Shown here: piece by piece, positions 1-12,400 of the stretch
How the letters are laid out: each line of letters begins with the position of its first letter
How positions within the stretch are numbered: the stretch's first letter is position 1
NCBI GenBank assembly: GCA_026874595.1
Contig: CM049306.1
Span: 12,733,019 to 12,797,018, forward strand
Length of the DNA: 64,000 nucleotides
Source: Sipunculus nudus
Lineage: Eukaryota; Annelida; Sipuncula; Golfingiida; Sipunculidae
Reading direction: 5' to 3'
Notes under the pieces: model-generated
Databases searched by the model: none
What the model was told of the DNA's origin: nothing
What the model saw: the letters and a program-made list of their open reading frames with translations, nothing else
Position numbers and translations under genes: made by a program

Positions 1-158
1 TCCCAATCAGAATTTGGTCTGGACCAATTGGTGATTGGTCAGTTAGGCCTTGACATGGGTATATATTGATAAGTTATACTTCTTTTTTCGTCAACAGATG
101 TAAATATATTTTGTACACATGTATTTTAAAACAGTAAAAACTCTTTAACTATATTTAG

Positions 159-439
159 GGCTCACTATGTTGGGACAGAGACAACTGCTCAAGCAAAGGA
201 ATGTGGCAAGCCTTTGTGGTCCTCAGAAGACTTCAGCTCTACTAACTCTGAGATGGGAGGAGGGTGCATGGCAAAGCAGCTAAACCATAACTATGTCAAC
301 GGCCTCATGACCAGCACCATTGCATGGAATCTGATCTCAAGTTACTACGAAAATCTACCGTACCCCCGTAAAGGACTGATGACAGCTGAGCAGCCGTGGA
401 GTGGTTACTATGAGGTGAACAGTCCCATCTGGACATCAG
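159..439 (+). CDS. GALC: GALC exon with catalytic nucleophile
   Basis: First GALC exon in the window. Acceptor TTTAG at 154-158 and donor CAG|GTTATT after 439. The first base finishes a codon from the upstream exon; the exon ends after one base of a codon. It encodes AHYVG, then LWSSEDF (from base 214; the glutamate is the GH59 nucleophile), then [15 protein letters not shown] and [14 protein letters not shown]. This is the end of the TIM barrel and the return to the beta-sandwich domain. Confidence 0.95.
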
Positions 440-3400
440 GTTATTAAGTTTGAAAAGTTATCAATGTAGGCTTGCATAAAAGATTGTAAATATTTACTGC
501 TAAACATTTGTAAAACAATGCACAGTATCAAGTCACAATATGTTTTACTGAATCAAGCCCTCTTCACCTGCTTTTTATTAATGACATCCCAATAAATGGG
601 ATGAATTAATGAAAGTTTGCATATAGAAACATCTTTTGATTGCTCAAGGATGTTTTCATAGCTTCTTTGGTTTAAATACACAGTTGATGCACTTGTGTTA
701 ATGCTTAAGCACAGATTCTCAAACTGGAAAGCACCTGTGGTTCGGTAGGGAAGAGATAGATGGTGGCAAGGTTTTCACTATCAAGCTGCCTCAGCAGTCA
801 GAGTTCTCAGAGCTAATCCAAGAAAAATCACTGTTACTTACCAGTGTATTTTTTTCATTACTTACTCAGTGAGACTTTATACATACACAACTGCAGCCAA
901 GTTTGACTGTCTGATATATCATTCTTTGGAAGAATGTCTTTTTCTAAATAGTTTGTTATGAGACCCATATTGATACATTTCTGAAAATCCCTCATCCCTC
1001 AACTTGGAACATTAAGGCAAAATTGAAACAAACATTTATAAAAATTTCAGCATACTGGATCCACTGTAATGTCTACTGAAATGATGCTTGATGAGTATGC
1101 AGCTTGAATTAATTATGTTTGAGACTCGAATCCAAAAACACATTCACCTTGGCAACAGGTACAGTTTTATCAGTTTATATTATATTGATATAAGCATTAA
1201 TGAAAGAAATCATAATTTATTGTATGATTTTTCTAATTGTATCTGCCAAAATAAAGTTTTGTGGATACTATGTTTTATGACCAGGTTCTGCCTATACAGC
1301 CTCAGCATTCATTTCATGAATAGAACTCTGGGACCACTGGACTGATTTTTCAGAAAATTTTCACCATTATTGGGTCACATATGAACTGGTGCAAAAACCT
1401 TTTGCATTGACCTCTGACCTCTTCCTCTCTGCAGTGCATCCATCTGTGCATCTCCTTTGACACATTAACCCACATATCTTGGGACTCGTTTGAGCAGTTG
1501 GGCTGAAATTTTGCACAAATGTAGCCCTTGGATAGCTTTATACTATACAAAAAATGGTTGCACCACCTGTAACTATTTCTGCACAGTGTCCATCTGTTCC
1601 TCTGCCTTGGGATAAAATCCCTCACATCTCTGCAGTAGTTGGACTTAACCACCTGAAATTTTGCATGTTATACATCCTGGTTAGCTTTCTTGATTTTATG
1701 ACAGGTGGGGCCACCTACATTCACTTACAGGTCGCAGACATCCAGGCTAAAATCTCAGGACAGGTTTGATGTATCCTCTTGAAATTTTGCATGTGTATAG
1801 ATCTCACATAGCTCTTTATGATACACAAAACTAGTGGCCAACCTGGACCCATTTTTGCACAGCTTCTGTCTGTCTGCTGTGGGATAAAATCACTCATATC
1901 TCGGCTGTGGTTTGACTTACCTGCCTAAAATTTTTCGTGTATTTACATCTTGGATAGCTTTCTCTATTTTGTGGCAGGTGGTGCCACCTACCTACACATT
2001 TCAGCTGCAGACATCAATGCTAATATCTCAGGTCTGGTTTGATGTAATGGCCTGAAATGTTGCATGAGTATAGATCATACATAGCTCTACAACTTATACA
2101 AATTTGGTGGCCCAACATAAAAAACCATTTTTGATAATATGGTGTCCATCTGTCATCTGCCTAGGGTACAAATCACTCATATCTAAGCAGTGGTTTGACT
2201 TATCCACCGTAAATTTTGCATATGCATAAATCTTTAATAGCTTTCTCCTTCAAATATCAGGTGGCGCCACCTACAATCATGTTTTAATGGCAGACATCCA
2301 TGCTAATATGCAAGTCGTCTCACTCTATTTCCCCTTGCAACTCAATCCATGCCTGACTAAACCCGTCCCATTTGGATATCGGTGGATACACATAGTCGCT
2401 TGTCGACTACCCATATTCTAGTTTTCTGGGTATTTAATTAAATTTAAATGCACCTTGTGTTTCAGCTCACACCACACAGTTTACAGAGATTGGCTGGGAA
2501 TATTTAACACATGGAGCAGGTGTGGGAAAACTAAACAGTGGTGGAACATATGTCTCCCTAATGAGCCCAGACAGAAAAGACTTCACATTGGTGATAGAAA
2601 CAATGGTAAGAGTTGCTCATTAATGTCAGTATGTGTCCAGCTACTGAAAAGAATAAAATGCCAGTTTAGTCATGAAGGGATTTTAATTTGTGAATGTAAT
2701 TTATTATATAAATGACATTTCTGTTATTTAGTCACCTTTTTTGGTGCCTCATTTTAACCCAACATCACAAATTATGATTTTGATTTTCAATTGAAACTTA
2801 CCACTTTTGGGCTCCAGTGGCATTTCTTTCAAGAAGATAAAATAATACAATTTTGATAAGATTTCCTTCATAATGTAGTGCTTTTACCTGTCAAGCAAAA
2901 CAATTATGTTATTATCATGCTTTTCCCTGATCATATGACATTTTTATCGAAACATACAAAAAAGGTAAAAAAAAAAAAATTGCCCTCGTGCACTGATTTC
3001 TGAAACAAAGTGCCTGAGAACCCAACCTTTTTATGTAAAAATCAGTCATGTATCAAACATTGTCAGATTCAGCTTATTTTGGGGTCATCTTCATCGATAT
3101 TTCACAGGGAAAACCTACTAAATCTATCAAAATCCTTTTCTCCACAACTGTAAAGCCTTATTGTATCCCCAGACAAAGTCAGGATACTATGGTTTCACTA
3201 CGGTCCTGCCGCCGCTGCCGCTGCAGAAAAACCTTGTGAGAAGGATAACTCAAAAAATATTTCACTGATCTTTTTAAAACTTTACATTTGTATAGATATA
3301 GGTAAGGGGACTAAGCCTATTTAAAATGGGGTCATGACCAATACTAGGAGAGTGACCTTGACCTTGAATAGGTCCATTTTTGCTGAAAATAACAAATTCT

Positions 3401-6400
3401 TAAATATCTCAAGTAAGCTTGCATGGAGTGGTCCAAAAATCAAGGTGACGAAAGAACTTGGATAGCCTTGTGATATACTGGAAACTGGTGGCGCCACCTA
3501 TTATCCTTTTCTTGTTTTTATGCCTTTTAATACCCCCATAATTGCCACTTGACAGTACTCTAAGCATTATAAGTCAAAATCTTATGGACAGATTTCTTTC
3601 ATATTATGCACATGTAGAGAGATGGGTTATGGGATGAGGTCTATTTACATTTGGGTCATGACCTTTACCATGAGAGTGGCCATGACCTTTAATGTGTCCA
3701 TATTTGGTGAAAATCACACACCTCTTATGATATCTCCAGTGTTGATAGCCATATGGATTTCAAACGTGACTTATGTACGGCCCACCACTAAAGTAAGAAC
3801 CCTATAGGTTCTAGGGTCATGAGGTCAAAGGTCAAGGTCACTGGACTCGCATCTTAAAAGATACTGTGGATGCATTTTAAGCCAAACTTTTATCCAAGGT
3901 CTTCCATCTTGAATATATAGCTCACTTGCCAATAGTGGATGATCCATATCAATTTTGGGGTCACAAGGTCAAAGGTCAAGGCCACAGGAGCTATCTGTCA
4001 AAAAATTAGTTTGTGGATGATAATTTCTGCTTTTATTGATGTATTGATTTCAAACTTGACTTATATATGTCCCATTGAAAAAGCAAGACTCCAATTGATT
4101 TGGGGTCATGAGGTCAAAGGTCAAGGTCACAGGAAACATCTTTAAAAAGATTGTGGATTGATAGATGGAAGAAACAATAATTGCTTGCCAAGTGTCAGTA
4201 TATGCTGCTAAAAATGGGGGCCTATTCTTAAAGGGAGGGGGGGGGGGGGGGCGTACTATGTCTGGGGATACTCTGGCACCTGCGTTGCCAAGAAATGTCT
4301 AGTTGTTTAATTTGTAGTTCAACTTTTTTTACAGAATACACAGCAGCATGACATTTGCCTCAGCACTGGGGCACCCGTGGTTGACACACAACCACAGAAT
4401 GCAACCTTCAGCTTTAAAGGGCAGCTGGTGAGTAAAGATGTCTTCATTTTAGGAAATTATTAAAGACACAACATTCAGAAAGAGAATTATGGAATAAATA
4501 CAGAAAAATTTAGAGAGAATTTTAGAAGAAGTACAAAAATTTAAACTTCAGAAAATACAATATCCTCCTTTTCTTTTATAAAGTACTGTGCTTTCAAAAT
4601 GCTCTGTTTATTTATAAAATGTGGCTATTAATTCTTAAATATTTTTAAATGCTCTACATATGATAAAGGCAAAAACAATAAGTTTTGCAGTTAGAAAATG
4701 AAAAGTTTGGTAATTTGCTTATCAACTTGAAAAGGAGTTAACTATTGATATTCTCATGATCAGGACTATATCAGTCAGCTAAAGTTTTTTTTGTTGATGT
4801 TGTATAAATAATCAGTATTTAACCTCTGCAATTCAAAGGATTTAAATTTATCAAAAAGGTAATTTAGTTTTAATGAAAGGATCATAGGTATTAATGGAAA
4901 TAACAGTTAAAATCTAACCTAAATTATATTCTTCTTATTTGTCATTCACTTTGTGATATTTCTAAATATTTGGGAGAGTAAAGACTTCAGACCTTTTTAG
5001 TAATGACCCCAGGAATGATTTGCTCATAAATGGGATGAGGCATTGGATATCTGTTGCATATTCATAGTTTAGTTTTCAGCCATTAATGATGTAGATAATA
5101 TGGTTTTTATACAAAACACAACCTTTTGTGCCTGCAGGTCTATAAGCAGAGAAATCTATTCATATTCTTTCTGTTGCAGGCCAACATTACCTCGCTGAAT
5201 GTTTGGTATTCTAAACTTGGCTTTGATGAGACACCATCCACCTATTTCAAGAGCCTTGGACCAGTAAAGGTTTGTTTATATCATACCCAATAACTTAAAC
5301 ATTATTGAATTCATGGTAGATATCTGTGCTATAAAAGTTACCTAATAAAGGTAAAGTTAGATGTTATCATCACCAGGAAAACAAAATAACCTATGCATTT
5401 TATACTTGTTGTTTTAGTATACATATATGGCAATTTGACTGATGTTTGTAAACTTCTTGTGATAAGTCAGTAAAGAGATACAGAATTCCAGTTTTGCCAG
5501 ACATGTTGAAATGTTTCAGTTGCTGCAGGATGTAGGATTTCCTGTTGCATTCTAGTAATGTAATTAGTGCAGTTTAGCAGTCTCTCTGTGTGATTTCATC
5601 CTATTAAAAAGTTATTTATTTGTTTGATATTTTCAATATAATCTCCCAAAACACTGAAAAATGTCCATAAAATTAGAGGATGATAAAGAATACTGTTAAC
5701 ACACATGAATATCCTCAAAGAATTTTCTTCTATTAATGGACTTTAATAATTTTTATTCCAGGAATGTAATTGTGTTGTCAACAATGTATTGTTAACAATT
5801 ATTGTTCTGTTTTTGCTCTTAGGTGGCTGGAGGAATGTTGCATGTAGAACTTGGAGTGAATGAAGTATACACCTTTAGTACATTGAAAAAAGCAAGCAAA
5901 GGTCAACACCCCATGTCTCCAACATCAAAGGCATTCCCCTTACCATACAAGGACAACTTTGATTGTGAGTTTTATGCTTTATTCAGTGCATTTGTCAGCC
6001 TATTAAACAGTGCCAGGGTTCATTATTATTTCTAAATCCTGGGTGTATCAGAATCAATAATTTGTTAGTTAACGTTTGTGCTTTAAACATTTTGAAACAC
6101 TGGTTTGGTAAAAAGAAAAAAAGGTTATTAATTCAGTCATCAAATACAAGTATTTTGACCCCATGCTTCGAAAATTTAATTTTAATATTCAGTAGAAATT
6201 TACCTATTTTGAGCTACAGTCACTCGAACATTTCTTCAAAGTAAATCCAATTATAAGTTTATAAAAAATTTTACAGATACATTTTTACCTTTTAAACAAA
6301 AAATAATTGGTTATCATCATGTTGTCCCTTGATCATATGAAATTTTTATGGAAATTCATAATAAAAAGCAAAAATAAAATCATTCTTCCTGCATTGATTT

Positions 6401-9400
6401 ATGAAAAAATACCTGAAATCACAACTTTTTTCAGCCCCATGAATATTAAATATTAATATTTTCATAGCACAACAGAAAAGAATGAACCTCAAAATACATG
6501 TTAATACATGTTTCCTAAAAAGACACACATGCATATATTATATTGAATATACTGGTACATGAAACAGATATACTGAAGTCATATGTCTTATAGATAAAGT
6601 GCTTTATTGACATTTTTGTTTAACAGCTGATCATCATCTTATCATTAAAATTACATTTTGAATTAAATTCCAGTTATATAATGTTATGTTACACTTCTTC
6701 AGCCATATTTCTTTGCCCCCACTTTGTTTATATAATCAATCCTCTCCTTTCATTATGCAGTCAGTCAGGACACCATTAATTTTTATCACTGAATGGTATA
6801 CACTGATTATATTCAAGCTTATCAAGTGTACCAGGAGGCCAGTAACTTGGCTCAGCAGGTTGGGGGTTTTGAGATCACACAAACCAATGATGTGGAGCAC
6901 CATAAAGTGGTGAGACAGGTGATCCTGCAGGCCCCCATACACTGGTGCCCCCTACTGCAGGCTCAACCGATGGCTGTCATCGGTGACTACAGCTGGTAAG
7001 GTTTACTATTAGTCGTCACAAGGAGGTTACATGAGATTGAAGGTTATGTTTGAAAGATAAAGCTGTGTAACAAAAACCTATCCAATCAGTGGCACCAAGA
7101 GGTGCCGCTAGTAACTTGTGATAATTTATTCAGCCTGAGAATTCTTCCCGCAGAACCAGTAGTTCATTTCTGGAGCTCCATTTGGCAGGACTCCACTGAT
7201 TTAGCTCAGTCTCATGTAAACATTTTTGGCACAGTAACCACTTCTTTAATATAAAATCAACTGAGATCAGTGAAATGGTTTTACTGTAGTTTTGTCTGTT
7301 TTTTTTTTCTTTGTAAGAGTCTGTTGGTTTGTGGGTGTGTATAATGCTTCAGAGAGTTATGAGTATTAATGAGATTTGATTTAGTGGTGGCTCTTGGCAT
7401 AAGGAGGTATTCAAAATAAATGAACGGAGGTATTCAAAATGAAGGAACAATCAATTTCGTACTTTATGTGGTTCAAGACATGCCTTTTTGGTGGTAAATT
7501 GCCTTTTACAACATTGCTCTAGCTATTTTTGCAGAAAGCACTGCATTTCAAACTAGGTAGGACAAAGCTGCCAAATCACTAATTTTAAAAGTCACATTTG
7601 TATATAAAGAATTAGGGAAAATGACAATTTTACTCCTGTTTTAGCATTATTTTCCCCTTTTTTTCAGTGCTTTAGCATTACTATACTGTGTAAGAAAAAG
7701 AATGTGATACTTCACAATTTTTGTGTCCGAAATATTTAACATGTTCAAAATACATATGCATATTATTTCCACAAAAAGGCATGGTGACATTCAATCTCTT
7801 TGCAGTTCTTGACTGTTTGTACACATTTGTACCAGTAGTTTGTGCAGCACATCTTTTATTCAGTCTGTGTTGAGGAACAGGGGAGATGAGTGATGTGATG
7901 TCATGATAAATAAATATATTTATAAATTCCACAAATTTGCTTGGTACTTCTATTTTCAATTATATTCCTTTTTTCTGAAGCATTTTTAGCTCAGCTGACT
8001 ATAAGTCATCTGAGCTATAGTCGTGGTCCATTGTCTGTCGTCCGTCTGTCTGTCCGTCCGTCCATCCGTCCGTCCGTCCGTAGATGTGGCACGTTTTGAA
8101 ACCGTAAGACCTAGGAATCCAAAATTCAGCATAATGTTAGATGTCCCCAAGATCTCCTACCAAGCCGAAAACTGGGTCTTTGCGACTTCATTCCTTTGAG
8201 AAATTAAGGAAAAACCTCAATTTTTTATTAAAAACCTATTTTCACACTTCAGGAGTGCCTAATATCAAAACCACTCATCTGTTTTTCCTCATATTTCCTA
8301 TAAATTATCCTCTATATAATTCCAATGTACATGCCAGAAATTAGGTCTGTATTATATAATTTAAAAAAGTTATGGGCCCAAACATAATGCATTTTGTAAA
8401 TAATCAGGAAAGAAATGTTATCACTTAACACAAAACTTGTTAAAGCTAAGCACTTTTTTTCCAGTAATATTACTTTATTAATCAAAATTAAATTGTATGC
8501 CCAAAATAAGATCAAAATCTTTTAAATTTTTTAAAATATTAGCAAAAATAAAAAATTGGTACCTTAAATTTTGCCAAACTTTGACCATGGCACTTTTTTT
8601 TACTGTAAGTACTGTGGATTTAATTTTCACAGCATGTTTTTGTTAGCATTTCAACTGTTAACACCAAAAATTTGAAACCAGTTGACCAAAAACTGTAGAT
8701 TTTATTCAAGTTTTCAAGCACCATGTCACATATTGCTAGTGTTATGCAGTTTGCTAGAGCTCAGCTCCCGAGCTTCAGCTCTAAGTTCCTTAAATTTGGC
8801 ATACAGTTGGATTTCTCCAAAATCCCCTACCATGCCAAGAATTTGGTCACTAGGACTTAATTCCTTCGAGATATCAATGAAAAACTTCATTTTTCCATTA
8901 AAAACCCATTGTTACACTTTAAGACTGCCTCATATCAAAACCACTGATCTGACTTTGATTATATATAATATACATATTTTTCTATACATTCGCTATGCAC
9001 ATGCCAGAAATGATGTCAGTATTGTGTATTTTTTTTAAGTTATGGGCCCAAACATAATGCACTTTTTTAAAAATCAAGAAATATATTTACTCACCTTAGA
9101 TGAGAATTGCTGAAGCTGGAGACTTTTTGTCAGGAATATAACTTTATTTAATCAAGATTCGATTGTTTACCCAAAATTAGATCTGAATTTTGCAAATTTT
9201 TCAAGTTATTAGCTTAAATAAAAAATCAATACCCTAAATTTTGTCCAACTTTGGCAATGGCATGTTTTTTTTCTGTAAGCACTGTTGATTTAATTTTCGC
9301 AGCATATATACATAAGGATTTAATCTTTTAAAATCTGAAATTATAAAGGAATTGATTGAAAAGAGTAGCTTTTATTCAAGTTTTCATACACCATGTCAAG

Positions 9401-12400
9401 TGTTGTTTACATCTAGCCCACCTAGTAGTAAAGCCTTCACTTGCATTATGTAACCCACCCCAGGCAGCTTGTCTTGGCTCAGCTGGGCCACTACTAGCAG
9501 GCTTCTTCTCTGCCCTGCTCACCCTCCCCCCCCCCCCCTAGATGATGCATTAACTAGATGAATGTTATAATTTTCTGTATTTCATTTTATTCTTGGCTAT
9601 GCTACATTTTAGATTTTGTATTTACCACCAGGGTTACAATGATTAAAGTGCACATTTAATTGTGTCCACAAAGTGGTGTATAGCTATGAAAGTGTGGATG
9701 TTCATCAGATAAGTAATTCCTTCCTTGAGAAGAGTAAAAACTTCACAAGGTGTGAAATTGACTATTAATTCCAGGAATAAATTAAAGCTTAGATTGTAAT
9801 TAGCATAATGATATTGTTTGTACCTCATTCAACCAACAGTGTGTATACTTTATTTGAAAAGATGTTTTTATTTTACCAAATTTACAGAATCTTATTTTAT
9901 TTTGGTGAATATGATTAAGCATGTACTGAAAACTCCAATGTGCAAAACATTTTAATAGTGATTCAAGGATTAATCTTGCAGATGCCATGTTGTGGCATTA
10001 TTTTCTTTTAAATTCAGTTTAAAAATTTGTGATTTAAAAATAATAAAAATATATGTGTATGCATAATATGACCCAATACGAGCTACACTCTGGATGTATA
10101 ATGATTGCAACTAAGAATTCTAATATTTTAACTTATATTTTCAGTGTTTTTTTAATACAAATTTATAAAACTTGTAAATAAAAAAAATTAATCAGATAAA
10201 AACTATTTTAATGGAAAAAGTGGATATGCTTAAATAATATATAAACTTAAATGTATTATTCCCTTGAATGTGAAATAAAGGTATTAGTCCAGACCTAGGA
10301 ATCCAAAATTCGGCATAATGTTAGATGTCCCCAAGATCTCCTACCAAGCCGAAAACTGGGTCTTAGCAACTTCGTTCCTTTGAGAAATTAAGGAAAAACC
10401 TCAATTTTTTATTTAAAACCTATTTTCACACTTCAGGAGTGCCTAATATCAAAACCACTTATCTGTTTTTCATCATATTTACCATAAATATTCCTCTATA
10501 TAGTTCCTATATACATGCCAGAAATTATGTCTGTATTATTTAATTTAAAAAAGTTATGGGCCCAAACATGATGCATTTTGTAAAAAATCAGGAAAGATAT
10601 TTGATCACTTAACACAAAACATGTTAAAGCTATGGACCTTTTTTCCAGTAATATAACTTTAATTAATCAAAATTAAATTGTATACCCAAAATTAGATAAA
10701 ATCTTTTAAATTTTTTAAAATATTAATAAAAATTAAAAATTGGTACCTTAAATTTTGCCAAACTTTGACCATGGCACGTTTTTTTTACTGTAAGTACTGT
10801 GGATTTAATTTTCACAGCATGTTTTTGTTAGCATTTCAACTGTTAACACCAAAAATTTGAAACCAGTTGATCAAAAACTGTAGATTTTAATCAAGTTTTC
10901 AAGCACCATGTAACATATTGTTTACATCAAGCTAGTGTTATGCAGTTTGCAAGAGCTCAGCTCCCCATCTTCAGCTCTAAGTTCCTTTAATTCGGCATAC
11001 AGTTAGATGTCTCCAAAATCCCCTACCATGCCAAGAATTTGGTCACTAGGACTTAATACCTTCGAGATATTTATGAAAAACTTCATTTTTCCATTAAAAA
11101 CCCATTGTTACACTTCAAGACTGCCTAATGTCAAAACCACTGATCTGACTTTAATCATAAATAATATACATATTTTTCATTCTCTATGCACATGCCAGAA
11201 TGATGTCAGTATTGCGTAATTGTTTTAAGTTATGGGCCCAAACATAATGCACTTTGTAAAAAATAAAGAAATATATTTACTCCCTTAACAAGGGCATTGC
11301 TGAAGCTAGAGATTTTTTTGTTAGGGATGTAACATTATTTAATCAAGATTCAATTGAATACCCAAAATTAGTTCTGAATTTTTCAAATTTTATAAGTTAT
11401 TAGCATACATATAAAATTAGTACCTTAAATTTTGCCCAACTGTGACCATGGCAAGTTTGTTTCCCGTGAGCACTGTTGATATAATTTTCATATCATGCAT
11501 ACATAAGGATTTTAGCTTTTTAGTTTAGAAAGCTGAAAGAAATTGGCCAAATATTGTAGCTTTTATTAATGTTTTTTATGAGACCCTGTCAGACTTTGGC
11601 TCTCTCCAGCCCCTCTTGAGTCACCACTTTGTTGACCTTGTTGACCTTTCATCAAATTATGCACGCTTGAGGCGAGAATCCAGGCAGCTTATGGCCAGCC
11701 ACAGTTGATCCAGGTGTCTAACCCAGCTCATCTAGTAGTATTAACCAACAACATAACAATAAACAATAAATTAATAAATTTTTATTGGTTTTTAATAACA
11801 AATTAAAGAAAAATAGAAAAGGAATTTGTTAGTTTATAATAACAGGAAATTAACTTGCAGTTACTGATGATATAAGAATCTTGTATCGATGGGTAGAATG
11901 TCACATATTCCAAATAACACCATGCAGTCACCTATGGCATTTTTCAGTTCAATTTTAATGATAAAGAAGTAAATCATATTATTCATTACTAATCATTAGG
12001 GATTATATGAAGGAAATTAATGATAGACAAAGATGCAGTTGATAATATTAATCTAGATTCCTACTGTGTCTAGTGTGTACATTGATGTGAAATTAGTCCA
12101 AAATGAATTTTTTACAGTTATTTTTTAATATAAATAAAGGCCATAAAACCAGGTACTTATGATCATTATTTAAATGTGTGAATTTTGTATATTCTGGATT
12201 CTCAACATCTTTGTTTGGTGAAAACTGAATAAATACCAGACATGGTGCGAATACTTTGTAATTGTATTTAAATACGAATATGATTATGTACTCCATTATA
12301 AAATTTCTTGCATAAAGAATGGTAATTTAGGTAAAAATGAAAGTATATGAATACTCGTGCAAATCCTTATAAAATGTATTCATGAATGCATTCATGAATA

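Larger units (their letters stand above)
4428..7980 (+). other. GALC introns between exons, no recognised element
   Basis: Intron sequence around the exons at 5180-5269, 5823-5964 and 6818-6995, plus the first kilobase of the following large intron. AT-rich. Apart from a short hairpin (GGCACC-AAGA-GGTGCC) near 7091-7106, I see no repeat family or RNA gene. Confidence 0.5.

Noticed and set aside
6761-6817. Acceptor TTATGCAG before 6761 as the start of the sixth GALC exon
   Set aside because: It puts TGA at 6790-6792 in frame and inserts residues absent from the family; the site at 6817 gives a clean join.
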